Below the pieces are notes generated by a model. It worked only from the letters and a program-made list of their open reading frames with translations. It made no database searches and was not told the origin of the DNA. From contig JAHLKD010000025.1 in the NCBI GenBank assembly GCA_025526935.1, positions 1 through 64,000 of the forward strand: a stretch of 64,000 nucleotides of DNA. The letters run 5' to 3'. The translations under genes and the position numbers were made by a program. Every line of letters begins with the position of its first letter. Positions within the stretch are counted from its first letter, which is position 1. Of this stretch, positions 1 through 9,399 are shown piece by piece. The stretch is from Cladochytrium replicatum. Taxonomy: Eukaryota; Chytridiomycota; Chytridiomycetes; Cladochytriales; Cladochytriaceae.

Positions 1-44
1 AAAAAAAAAATAAAAAAAAAAAAACACACTCACACACACACACA

Positions 45-75
<31 letters not shown>
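1..75. repeat. A-rich, (CA)n and (CT)n simple sequence
   Basis: An A-rich stretch runs into a short CA tract and then a CT tract ending near 75. The CT tract is the mirror image of the GA tract at 4031-4108, so the two cap the outer ends of the inverted retroelement pair between them. It could be the 5' end of the retroelement or an insertion target. Confidence 0.85.
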
Positions 76-76
<1 letters not shown>

Positions 77-259
77 AATCAATGCCGCCTGCTCAGCCGC
101 CTGACGCGCCGCATGCCGCCCCCCCCCAAAATTTTCATCGCTTCTGGCCGTGCTCGCTCCCGTGCTCCCTCTGTGTCCCACCCTCGCGCCCCTCAGGAAA
201 TTATTCCTGACTCTCAGCCCAGCAACTTTGATGGAGAAAATTTTCTGTGAGCAGATGAG

Positions 260-1462
260 GTGAATTCTTCTCGCGAATCACGTGACTGCCGATCACGTGA
301 CCAAGCATCATCCACTTCAGAACCGGCTCGAATTAGAGGAAGATCCCCTGCAAGTGTCGTTGATGTTCACATGAATGATACAGTCGAAATGTCACTTACC
401 ATTGCTGATGCTCATCCCAAAGGGAAACGTCGAGCCTCAAAATCACCCCCGACTCGCCGACCTGCCTCTCGTGCCAGGGTCGAGAGGAATGCCTCTGCAG
501 CTGATCATGCTACCTCTCCCTTGCCCACTCCTCGTGACCGATTCTTGGATGCTCTGCATATGCTGGCCCCTACTCAAACTTCTGGATCTCATCCATTAGT
601 GATGTCTGCTTTCACTCATGCAATGCAATTTCTCCCAGTATTGGAACCAGAAACTGAGGCTGCCTTCATTGCTGCATTGACTATTGCTGTAGTTCCGTTG
701 GTTGAAACTATCAGCTGCCCTCCTGCTGCTGTCTCTGCCGTGCCTTCCTATGCTCAAGTTGCAAGTGCTAGCCGACTGCCGCCTGCCCCTGCTACTCGCA
801 ATCCTGGGCCTTTCAGCACTGCAAAATTTGCCTCTCGTGCATCAAATGCTATTGTTAGTATTGAAGCTGCCGATGCTGATGCTCAACCCACCCTTTATCG
901 CTCAGTGGTTGCTGGAGTGGACCCCCTATCTTGCAGATCACTACAGCCACCCAGATTGGTGATTGATTACCCGGCTGAGTCACCAATTTTGATCAATCCT
1001 CCTCAGCCTGTTCGTGATCGTGCTGCTGGTTTTGCTACCGTGAGGTTTAAGGAAATTAGTCGTCAGCCACTTAATCAGCTCCGCACTCTGATTAATCGAA
1101 TTTCTGGAAACCCTCAATTTTCCCGTGACATTCGCCATATTAGTTTTATTGGGCGTTACACTGCTGCGTTTATTTGTACTTCTGACTGTGCTGACAAGCT
1201 CCGAAAGGACATTTTTCCACGTGATGAGTTGCCCGTTGATCTTTTTGACCCTGGGCAGCTTCGTTCTGGGTCTGTTCAATCACTTGAGCAACGTCAAGTT
1301 GCTGTAGCAAAGGCTGTTCACAAAAGATTTGCTCACCTCTTGCGAATTACTCATGATCCTGCAGTTTTTCATTATCTTCGTTCTAATCTTCCTGCTGCAG
1401 ACTTTGAAGCTACTGTTTCTTTAGCCCGTTCTTCGCGTTCTGAACCTACATCTCGCAATTAA
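260..1462 (+). pseudogene. retroelement ORF1 (copy A), N terminus broken
   Basis: A 400-codon open frame encodes a Ser/Pro/Ala-rich, low-complexity N-terminal half and a more structured C-terminal half. That half includes the segment from about residue 250 shared with copy B (key words FKEISRQPLNQL and FIGR). The frame opens at a GTG just after an in-frame TGA at 248-250. Copy B reads tryptophan at the matching codon, so the original start lay upstream and this copy is interrupted. No zinc knuckle or RNA-recognition signature is obvious. The call rests on its position directly before an endonuclease and on its duplication with that domain. Confidence 0.65.
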
Positions 1463-1479
1463 TGTGGACTTTTGTTCTG

Positions 1480-2136
1480 GAACCTTCAACTGTAGAGGTT
1501 TGCCTCTGGATTTTCAGATTTACTTGCTTGGCTTGTTACTGATCAGCTTGACTTTTTAGTTTTAACAGAAACTCATCAGTTAACTTTAGACAGTGTTTCT
1601 TCAGAGTATTTGTTGTTTGATTCTCGTCCTCCACCAGACGCTCCTTTGGCATCTGGTGTTGCTCTTCTTATTGCCCCGAATCGTTGCAGTACTTATCAAT
1701 TTAGGTTGATTGCATCAGTTCCTTCTGGATTTGGTTTGTGGTTTAGGTTTGGTCAGGTCGTGATTGGTGGATTTTATTTTCCCCCACTTTGGACTGCAGA
1801 AGACTGTTTGGGTGCATTATCTGATTTTCCTCAATTTGTTTCGAATTCGGATACACCAGTAGTTTTGATGGGTGACTTCAATTTTAGAACTCAGAGTACC
1901 GGTGATCGTGTAACTAATGCCCGTGCCAGAGCACTTCTTCCTTTTTTTACAGCCCACTCACTTTCGTTGGTTGTCCCAGCTTCTTCTTCAGCTCGTCGCC
2001 CAACTTTTTGCTCTCAGGGAGTTCAATTATTGACTTGTTTTTTGCTTCTACTTATATGACAGCTTGTTCTTATTTTGTGCATGATCAACTTCAGTTTATG
2101 GCTCCCCATGTTTCAGACTATTTTGCAGTCACTTGA
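1480..2136 (+). pseudogene. retroelement ORF2 endonuclease domain (EEP/AP-endonuclease type), frameshifted
   Basis: The region encodes the exonuclease-endonuclease-phosphatase fold that LINEs use to nick target DNA. The entry motif TFNCRGL sits at about 1488, the catalytic GDFN motif near 1868-1880, and the closing SDYFAV, which corresponds to the SDH motif of the family, near 2116-2132. Relative to copy B a base is lost just after the entry motif, and a second shift follows the codons near 2020, so three frames are needed to read it through. The domain looks complete in outline, but no reverse transcriptase follows. Confidence 0.75.
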
Positions 2137-2600
2137 TCACCAGCAATGGAGAACCACTTCAGCTGACCGTTTCCCATTGAAATTCGAAATAAATTGAGGA
2201 AATTCAGATAATGCACAAAAACAGTCTTCTGCAGTCCAACGTGGGTGAAATAAAAACCACCAATCACGATCTGACCAAACCTAAACCACAAACCAAACCC
2301 AGAAGGAACTGATACAATCAACCTAAATTAATAAGTACTGCAACAATGCGGGTTAATAAGAAGAGCAACACCAGATGCCAAAGGAGCGTCTTGTGGAGGA
2401 CAAGAATCAAATAACAAATACTCTGAAGAAACACTGTCTAAAGTTGACTGATGAGTTTCGGTTAAAACTAAAAAATCAAGGTGATGAGTAACAAGCCAAG
2501 CAAGTAAGTCTGAAAAGTCCAAAGGCAAACCTCTACAGTTGAAGGTTCCAGCACGAAAAGTCCACATTAATTCCAGATGCAGGTTCAGTAAGCAAAGAAT
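2118..2600 (-). pseudogene. retroelement endonuclease domain (copy B), truncated
   Basis: This is the minus-strand counterpart of 1480-2136. It has the TFNCRGL entry motif, the stretch ending LTETH, and the SVPSGFGLWFRFGQ segment, all shared with copy A. Here the entry motif and the following DFSDLLAWL are in one frame, so this copy preserves the start of the domain better. The region that should carry GDFN is altered and the domain ends about 60 codons early. Confidence 0.7.
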
Positions 2601-3240
2601 AGCTACAAAAACAGTAGCCTTAAAGTCTGCAGCAGGAAGATTAGAACAAATATAATGGAAAACTGCAGGATTGTGAGTAATTTGCAAAAGATGAGCAAAT
2701 GTTTTATGAAGAGCCTTTGCTACAGCAGGTTGACGTTGCTCAAGCTGTTGAACCAGAACCAGAACAAAGCTGCCCAGGGTCAATAAGATCAACAGGCACC
2801 TCATTACCTGGAAAAATGTCTTTGCAAAGCTTGTTAGCACAGTCAGAAGTACAAACAAATTCTGCAATTTACGCCCAATAAAACCAATTTGTCTAATGTC
2901 ACGCAAAAATTGAGGATTTCCTGACATTCGATTAATCATAGTGTGGAGCTGATTTAGTGGCTGACGACTAATTTCTTTAAACATAACAGTAGTAAAAGCA
3001 GCAGCATGAAACGAACAGGTTGAGGAGGATTGATCAAAATTGGCAACTCAGCTGGATAATCAATCACCAATCTGGGGTGTTGCAGCGATCTACGAGAGAG
3101 GGGTCCACTCCAGCAACCACTGAGCGATTAAGGGCAGGCTGAGCATCAACATCGGCAGCTTCAACACGAGCAATAGCATTTGTTGCACGAGAGGTAAATA
3201 TGGCAGTGTGGAAAGGCGCAGGATTGCGAGCAGCAGGAGC

Positions 3241-3364
3241 GGGCGGTCAGCTGGCACTCGCCACTTGAGTATAGGAGGGCCGGAAGAGACAGCAGCAGGA
3301 GCGGGCGGTCAGCTGGCACTCGCCACTTGAGTATAGGAGGGCCGGAAGAGACAGCAGCAGGAGC
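3241..3364. repeat. 62-bp tandem duplication inside ORF1 of copy B
   Basis: Two identical or near-identical 62-bp units (3241-3302 and 3303-3364) lie head to tail. Copy A has a single equivalent segment. The duplication therefore arose after the copies separated, and it breaks the ORF1 frame. Confidence 0.93.
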
Positions 3365-4026
3365 GTAGCTGATAGTTTCAACCAACAGAACAACAGCAAT
3401 TGTCAATGCAGCAAAAAAGGCAGCCTTGGTTTCTGTTTCCAATACTGGGGAAATTGCACTGCACGAGCAAAAGCAGACATCACAAATGGATGAGATCGAG
3501 AAGTTTGAGCAGGAGCCAGGACATGTTGAGCATCCAAGGATTGGGCACGAGGAGTGCGCGAGGAAGATGTCGCATGATCAATTGCAGAGGCAATGGTCAG
3601 AACCCTGGCACGAAAAGCAGGTTGTCGAGACGGAGGCGATTTTGAGGCTTGACGCTTCCCTTCTGCATCAGCATCAGCAACAGCAATTGGCATTTTGGCA
3701 GCATCATCCATCTGACATCAATAACAGCACTGGCAGGGCATTGTCCACGAACTCGAGTAGATTCTGAAATTGATGACACACGGTCACATAATCGACAGTC
3801 ACGTGACTTTGGCGGAGTGTTCAGCATCTGTCCACAAATTTTCTCCAGTAAAGTTGTTGGGCTGAGAGTCAGGAATAATTTCCTGACGGGCGCGAGGCAG
3901 AAGGGGCACGGTAGCGGGCACAGGAGCAACGGCCAGAAACAAGCACAAATTGGAGGAGGCGCGGCGGACGGCGCACCATGCGGCGCATCTGGCGGCTGCG
4001 CACGCAGAGAGCGGGGAGGCGGCGCA

Positions 4027-4030
<4 letters not shown>

Positions 4031-4108
<78 letters not shown>
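4031..4108. repeat. (GA)n microsatellite
   Basis: A near-perfect GA tract of about 78 bp continues as a less regular GA-rich stretch to about 4136. It creates poly-Arg/Glu and poly-Leu/Ser open frames on both strands that are not genes. Confidence 0.97.
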
Positions 4109-4117
<9 letters not shown>

Positions 4118-4271
4118 TAGAGAGAGAGTGTGTGAGAGAATTTTGACAGTCCGATTCCGTGCAAAATAATTTTTTCTATAAATTATCATTTTCATTTTTC
4201 ACACACAAATGCATAACAATAAAAACAAATTTGTGCCGATATGTAAATTATTAAACACATTTTCTGAGAAA

Positions 4272-4353
4272 GGTGATATGGCCGAGTTGGTTAAGGCGTG
4301 GGTCTCAAGTTCCCATCTCGAAAGAGGCAGGAGTTCGAATCTCCTTGTCACCA
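4272..4353 (+). tRNA. tRNA-Leu (anticodon CAA), intronless
   Basis: The acceptor strands GGTGATA (4272-4278) and TGTCACC (4346-4352) pair, with discriminator A at 4353. The D arm contains AGTTGGTTAAGGC, the T arm is AGGAG-TTCGAAT-CTCCT, and a long variable arm makes this a type-II tRNA. The anticodon loop reads CTCAAGT, giving anticodon CAA, which decodes leucine UUG. The last pair of the anticodon stem is T-T. No intron follows the anticodon, although tRNA-Leu(CAA) carries one in many fungi. The A and B box promoter elements are the D-arm and T-arm sequences themselves. Confidence 0.95.
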
Positions 4354-4391
4354 ACCTAAGAATTAGCCAGGGAGAGTGTGGGGTGTTATAC

Positions 4392-4396
4392 TTTTT
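4392..4396 (+). terminator. RNA polymerase III T-run terminator
   Basis: Five T residues follow the tRNA 3' end by about 39 bp. This is the first run of four or more T downstream and the likely stop for the tRNA transcript. Confidence 0.55.
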
Positions 4397-4958
4397 GAAC
4401 TATATTGTTGTTTTAAAGTACCACTATTTCCAATTAAACCTTTTGATTCTGCGTGATAGATGAATTTTTTCGTACAGTTGATATGTAGTGTGTTTTCAGC
4501 ATGTCTCTTGTATGAGGGTAGGCTGACTAACCCTTCGATGAACATATTTCCATACACAGATTTCGATTCCATGGATACAATCACATAATGTCACCGCCAC
4601 GACTGACTGAATAATAAAACAACATGATATTAGACTGCAAACCGAATCTTAGGTACCCGAAACAAACAAAACTCCAGTGCATGAGAAGGTATGGCGGAAG
4701 ACAAAAACATAATGCGAGATCACAATATGGGAACTCTTTTCAAGTACCACCACAAAAAAGGAAACGGGAATAGCAATTGTGACTAAATAGAGAAATACAT
4801 CAAAAAAAGATAGTGAAAAACAACGTTCAAAGAAATCATAATGGAGAGAACACCGCCCGTTGAGTAGTTTTAACCAAATGAGTGTCAAAATCCATTTCAT
4901 TTTTTCATTCCACCTCCTTCAGTGTGCTCGTCTTTGCCTGCGATACCGCTCGATAAAA
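4397..4958. other. intergenic, no gene seen
   Basis: AT-rich sequence lies between the tRNA and the 3' end of the HSPA12-like gene. Open frames on both strands are short and show no recognisable domain. Confidence 0.6.
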
Positions 4959-7786
4959 CTACCACTCTCCTTGCACAATCAGTGGGGTTTTGAACTCCAA
5001 ATCCTTCATACGCGCATCAGGTACCGCATATCGCAAGTTTGGTCTTGCGCAAACCCACAACTCGATCTTTCCATACTATAAACAAAGTTCTTGTTAGCAT
5101 CTTCACAAACGGCATTGATTGAACCCACCTCGATGGTAATGCTAAAGTCCTCCCGATTCCACTCGGGAGCGTACATCCACACTCGGGTGTCAAGCGTGAA
5201 CTTTCCGACAATGTGGCATCCTGGGTCCGTCACGTCGTTCGGGACGGTCTCGGAGAACGTTCCATATACCATGACTTCTGCTACCATGTCCTTTGTGAGG
5301 ATGAACTTGTCCCTTGTGAACGACGCGCCGACTTCCACCGTCTGGTTCCGTTGCACAAACACTGTACAATGCGTTAATAAAGCTGGGAGAACATAGTAGC
5401 TCACTAATTTTACCACAGAACTTCTTGTACACGATCCAGCTCGAGGGTGGGTCCGTTGGGTTCACAACGTCCGCTTTCGAGTCCAAAAGCGGATCGTATT
5501 GCCGTCCAATCTTAATTCCCAACGTGTACCGTGCCTTCCGACTCCGTACCACTTTCGCATCGAATCCATACCACGCCGCACCCTCCAGTACCGCACCCTC
5601 CGGCTGCTCAATCGTCGGGACGTTCATCACCCTTCCAACGACCCGACTGTCCGTCAGGATACGTCTTCGAAGGTACCCGTTAGAACAGAACCCTCCCACA
5701 AGGAACAAGTGGTCGATCGGCTTTCCAACAGCAGTTGCCTCCGACCCCTCCGTTGCAGCACCTAGTGCCGTAGCTCCAGCCGCATCCAGTTGCGCAACCA
5801 CCATCTCAACAATTCTGTTCACAGCCGGGTCGAAAAATGTTTTAATGTCCGAGAGCGTTATCCGTACTTCCGTGCCGTTGTTTGGGAGCTTGGCAACATA
5901 TTCTGGACCATCCTGACGAATGGCATGGCATAGAGATGCGGGAAGCACGATGGGTTTGTATCCACCTGCATATTCGTCCGTCCACGTCGACTCTTCTTCG
6001 TGGAATTCTCGCTTCATGGCATCCCATTTTGCGAGAACGTCCTGATACGCTTGGCGGAGATCCGAGTCCTCGCGGAGTCGGTCGTAGGAAGCGGGGCCAA
6101 TTTGAGTTTCGAAGAAGGACCAGAAGAGCTGGTCGACAAGCGATGCACCGAAGAAGTCACCAGCGGCTTGCGTCAACTCTGTAACCTCAAGCTCACGACC
6201 GAACGTGCACTGAAAAAGGTCAACCGTTCCACCTGAACATCGAACCAGAAATTAAACGGCATCATGCAAGCGTAAAAATGCTAACAATACCTCCAGCATC
6301 GACGACCAGTGCTCTAGAGCCTGGTATAATTACATTCATCATCTTCTTTGCGAATGTTAAGACGGCTGCGACCGGCTCGTGGCAGAAAACGAGGTTTGGC
6401 GATTCGGCCTTTTCTATGAGACCGGCGTGCTGAGCTGCCTTTCGCATTACTTCCATTCTACCAGGCGTCCAATTAACCGGCACTTCAGAATTTGCCAATG
6501 TCAGTTACAGGACCCTCCCAGAACTTCACAACCAGCTCTCTCTCTCACCGGTGAAACAGAACAGTGCTTCCTGCTGAAGTTTCTGCAAGTCTATCTTTTC
6601 CCCACCTCCGCCGCTCGTCTTTGTAATGTTCTCAACCACATGCACGATAACCTCGCTCATACTACGCAGATAATCTCCGATCACCTGTGTTGGAGTCAAC
6701 CCTTTTGGCAAGCGGATATTGTTGAAAATCATTGCTTCTGCGGCAGCCTGGCCTGCCTTATCACTGTCATCGATGCCCATGTTCCCAATCTGCTCGGCTA
6801 ATTGTTCTGGGTTGTTGGGAGAGCCAGGAGCTTGATCTTTGCCCGAGAACACGTCGTCGTCGTCACGGAGGAGAAGCTTAACGCGCTCGATGCGACGAAT
6901 GTGAGGTCTCGGAGGGACAGCGTCGACCGTCCAGCCCCTTCAGAATTGGGAAGCTTCAGAAACAAATTCATTATCGGATGTAAGGTGACTTACCAGTGAC
7001 GAAGCACGGCTCCGTCTGGGGTTATGCTGTATGCGAGGAGTGTTGGCGTTTTCGGAGAAGCAACACGAGGCGGTTGATCTCTCCTGAAATGGGGGACGAT
7101 ATTAGAAACAGAAATAGAAGAACAGACTATTTCGTGAATGATCTCACCAGTTCGTCCAGACAGCAGGCTTTGTGGGATTCGAACCGTCTTGTGGGACGGC
7201 GAGAACAGAAAACCCGGAGAACGTTCTGCAGTGTAAGCGAATGAGTCTCTATGAGCCAGAAAGCAACGCCAAACCCAAAAGCTTACGTTCCAAAATCAAT
7301 CCCGACCACGTATTTGATGTTGCTTAACCCCTCCGCCTGATTTGCCGGCGCTTTCATATTTACACCCGTCACCACTGGAGCGACAACTGGTGCCCCTTGC
7401 TGACCGGGTTGTGGTTGAGGGACCTGCAGTTGAGCGTGCGTCCAAGGAAGCTGTCCAGAGGCACCCATAGGTCCAGGACGCTGAAGTTGTTGCTGACGTT
7501 GCATAGAAGCCCATTGCTGAGCGTACTGCTGCTGTTGCAGATATTGTTGGTAAAGCTGCTGCTGTCTCAGAGCCTCGTTGTACTGTGCCTGGGCCAGGGC
7601 CTGTTGGTTGTAATATGCCGCGTTTGGGTACTGCTGACCATATTGCGGTTGACCAGCAGCAGGGGGAGGCTGGCCCTGGTAGTAGTTGCCGTTGGGTTGG
7701 CCTTGCTGTTGCTGCACATTTTGCTGTAGGTTGTTGAGACTGTCCTCGCCCGTAATCTTGTTGAAAAAGTTTCTGAATCCGCTCAT
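4959..7786 (-). CDS. HSPA12-like Hsp70-family ATPase with Gln-rich N terminus (8 exons)
   Basis: This is an actin-fold ATPase of the distant Hsp70 family that includes HSPA12A/B, about 811 residues. The first 160 residues are rich in Gln, Tyr, Pro and Gly. The phosphate-1 motif DFGTTFSG spans the first intron (7286-7226), DAGGGTVDL (phosphate 2) spans the intron at 6290-6233, and LVGGF is near 5710. Exons read by eye: 7786-7287, 7225-7148, 7082-6994, 6937-6549, 6482-6291, 6232-5414, 5361-5111, 5075-4959. The last intron (5110-5076, 35 nt, with GCTAAC and TTTATAG) is inferred. Without it the protein ends at 5006. The exon 2/3 junction at 7147/7083 is off by one base: an extra G at the donor would give a smooth WTNW-EDQPP join. 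The client or partner of such fungal proteins is unknown to me. Confidence 0.85.
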
Positions 7787-8236
7787 TTTAGAAGCAGCAC
7801 AGAGTTATTTTCCGGGGGCAAGTCCGGCAGAGAGCAGCAGAGAGCAGGCAGGCCCGAAACAGACACCAGACACAGAGGCACACCGAGGCAAGCACGCTGG
7901 CAAGCTTGACAAACACCTAGAGAATACCCGACGAAACAGCCACAGCCACTGTGGATGGAACGGAGCGACGCTGACCTTAATGTGAAAGAGAATATCTCTC
8001 CTGACCCTTTTTATTACTATTATTATTATTATTATTACGTTCGTCTGCAGTCTCACGTAATCGGAAATTTACATGATGGCGATGGCGGGCAGCAATTGAA
8101 ACAACGTATTGTTCAGATACTCGGGTCACTCGTGAGAATCCTTTTTTTCCTTGAGTAAGTAACTGAGGCCCCCATTTGCATTGGCTTTCCCATTATGATT
8201 ATTGTAAATAATTACCACAACTCTTTCAGCTTCGGG
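7787..8236. promoter_or_regulatory. 5' flank of the HSPA12-like gene
   Basis: About 450 bp lies upstream of the minus-strand start at 7786, including a (TTA)n run at 8009-8037. No clear heat-shock element or TATA box stood out. It is called a promoter by position only. Confidence 0.35.
8009..8037. repeat. (TTA)n microsatellite
   Basis: About nine TTA/ATT units lie in the upstream flank of the HSPA12-like gene. Confidence 0.9.
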
Positions 8237-8239
8237 TCA

Positions 8240-9345
8240 GCTTACAACCCCACATCGGGTGGGTGTGCAAGATGTTCGCCAAGAAAGACAACACTGTTCC
8301 ATTGCAGTCAACCAACCAGAGATCTCAACCACTCTGCACTCTGCGATTTCAGTTCTGCTTAGCATCCGAGCCGCAAAATCCGCTTTCCCAAATTTCGAGA
8401 CTCGGCTGTGAACAAGGTGGATGCTGCTGGACATTCTTTTGCTTGGTGCATCCCGGAATTTAAATGGAAAGGAGCCGAAAACGTTCCCATCATTTGTGAC
8501 GATAAAGAAGTTTCGCGCATCGCTGAAGGAGAAGACTTCTATCCTAGTTAACTGGAAGCAATTGCGGGAGGTGAGTTCCCAAAGTCTGTCTCCCAGATTC
8601 AACACATGTAATCCCCTGAAACAACAGCAAGAAAAGTAACCAGCTGCAGATGTTTCCATGTCTTTCGCAATGCTAACCGATGGGTATGCAATATCATCGT
8701 GTCTCAGATCATCAAATATTTTGTACCGAGTAAGCAGCGAAGGAAATCTGTTTCTAGAAAAAATATGAAAACGCCGCTTGGGTATTGATATTGACATATT
8801 CTGGAACCGCCGGTGTTTGAACGACGTTCAGGATTGGAAAGATGGATTTATCAATGGACTTCAGCGGAACAGGGCTATGTTATCGTTTACCTTCTTAAAC
8901 CTCGTCTGTGTGATATCTATGCATTGAATAGAATCTATCGGTACATCCTTGGTACATGCGGATCTAGGATTGCATTATTCACGCAATAACATCCCAAAGC
9001 TGGATACTCGAGTAACGCTCAGACGCCTAAAGGCAATGCTGCCAAGGCGAAGAACAGAGACGACATGGACGTTGATTCTGATTCAGACAATCAATCAACC
9101 CCCAACTCGAAAGGTGGAGACACTGCTGTTAAGCACTCCTCCTCCATACTTTGTATTGATCAAATCTCTGATCACACCATGTAGGCGCGATCAAGGGATT
9201 GAGGCAAAGATTGACCATACAGTACACATCATGCGAAAAAGTCAAGGCAATCTTGATTCGGGCGCTTCATTGAGTGCAATCAGTTCTGCCTCTGATGAAT
9301 TTAGCGATCTGTTGCCGGGTAGATTTCCAGCAAATTGCTGAGTTT
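8240..9345 (+). pseudogene. decayed unidentified coding sequence
   Basis: The plus strand shows protein-like stretches in shifting frames. One at about 8260-8408 has Ala/Ser-rich helical character. One at about 8411-8550 includes HSFAWCIPEFKW and ends in a stop after EGEDFYPS. One at about 8995-9183 has an acidic MDVDSDSDNQS segment. No single frame or plausible intron set joins them, and I do not recognise the family. A minus-strand frame of 186 codons (8797-8237) covers the same DNA but looks less protein-like. Confidence 0.35.
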
Positions 9346-9399
9346 GGGAACATAGCAACGTAACCTGATGTTGTGCGAGAATATTTACTTCATTCGATA

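Larger units (their letters stand above)
60..2136 (+). mobile_element. LINE-type non-LTR retroelement, decayed copy A
   Basis: This copy reads left to right. It carries an ORF1-like protein followed by the N-terminal endonuclease domain of ORF2, with no reverse transcriptase after it. Copy B (2137-4160) is a diverged duplicate in the opposite orientation, and similarity between the two ends abruptly near 2120-2140. LINE insertions are usually shortened at the 5' end. Here the 5' part is kept and the 3' part is missing, so rearrangement after insertion is more likely than simple truncated insertion. Frameshifts and stops show that it is not active. Confidence 0.8.
2601..4150 (-). pseudogene. 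retroelement ORF1 (copy B), several frameshifts
   Basis: Segments matching copy A's ORF1 appear in at least three frames: 2985-2600, 3442-3161 and about 3929-3403. The internal 62-bp duplication at 3241-3364 (62 is not a multiple of three) accounts for one frame change. Near 3800-3860 this copy reads through where copy A has a stop. It is not translatable as one protein. Confidence 0.65.
2137..4160 (-). mobile_element. LINE-type non-LTR retroelement, decayed copy B (inverted)
   Basis: This is the same element as copy A, read from right to left: ORF1 from about 4140 to 2600, then the endonuclease from about 2590 to the centre. The copies are related but clearly diverged, with substitutions and small indels throughout, so this is an old duplication. 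Copy B stops earlier in the endonuclease than copy A. Near the junction the strand reads GGTGATCA, the complement of copy A's TGATCACC, which is compatible with a microhomology junction around 2133-2142. Confidence 0.78.

Noticed and set aside
3649-4195. Open frames ending in Arg/Glu or Leu/Ser repeats
   Set aside because: They are produced by the (GA)n tract and the inverted retroelement copy.
5006-5008. Stop codon as the end of the HSPA12-like protein
   Set aside because: A 35-nt GT-AG intron just upstream restores a longer, more family-like C terminus to 4959. Kept as an alternative.
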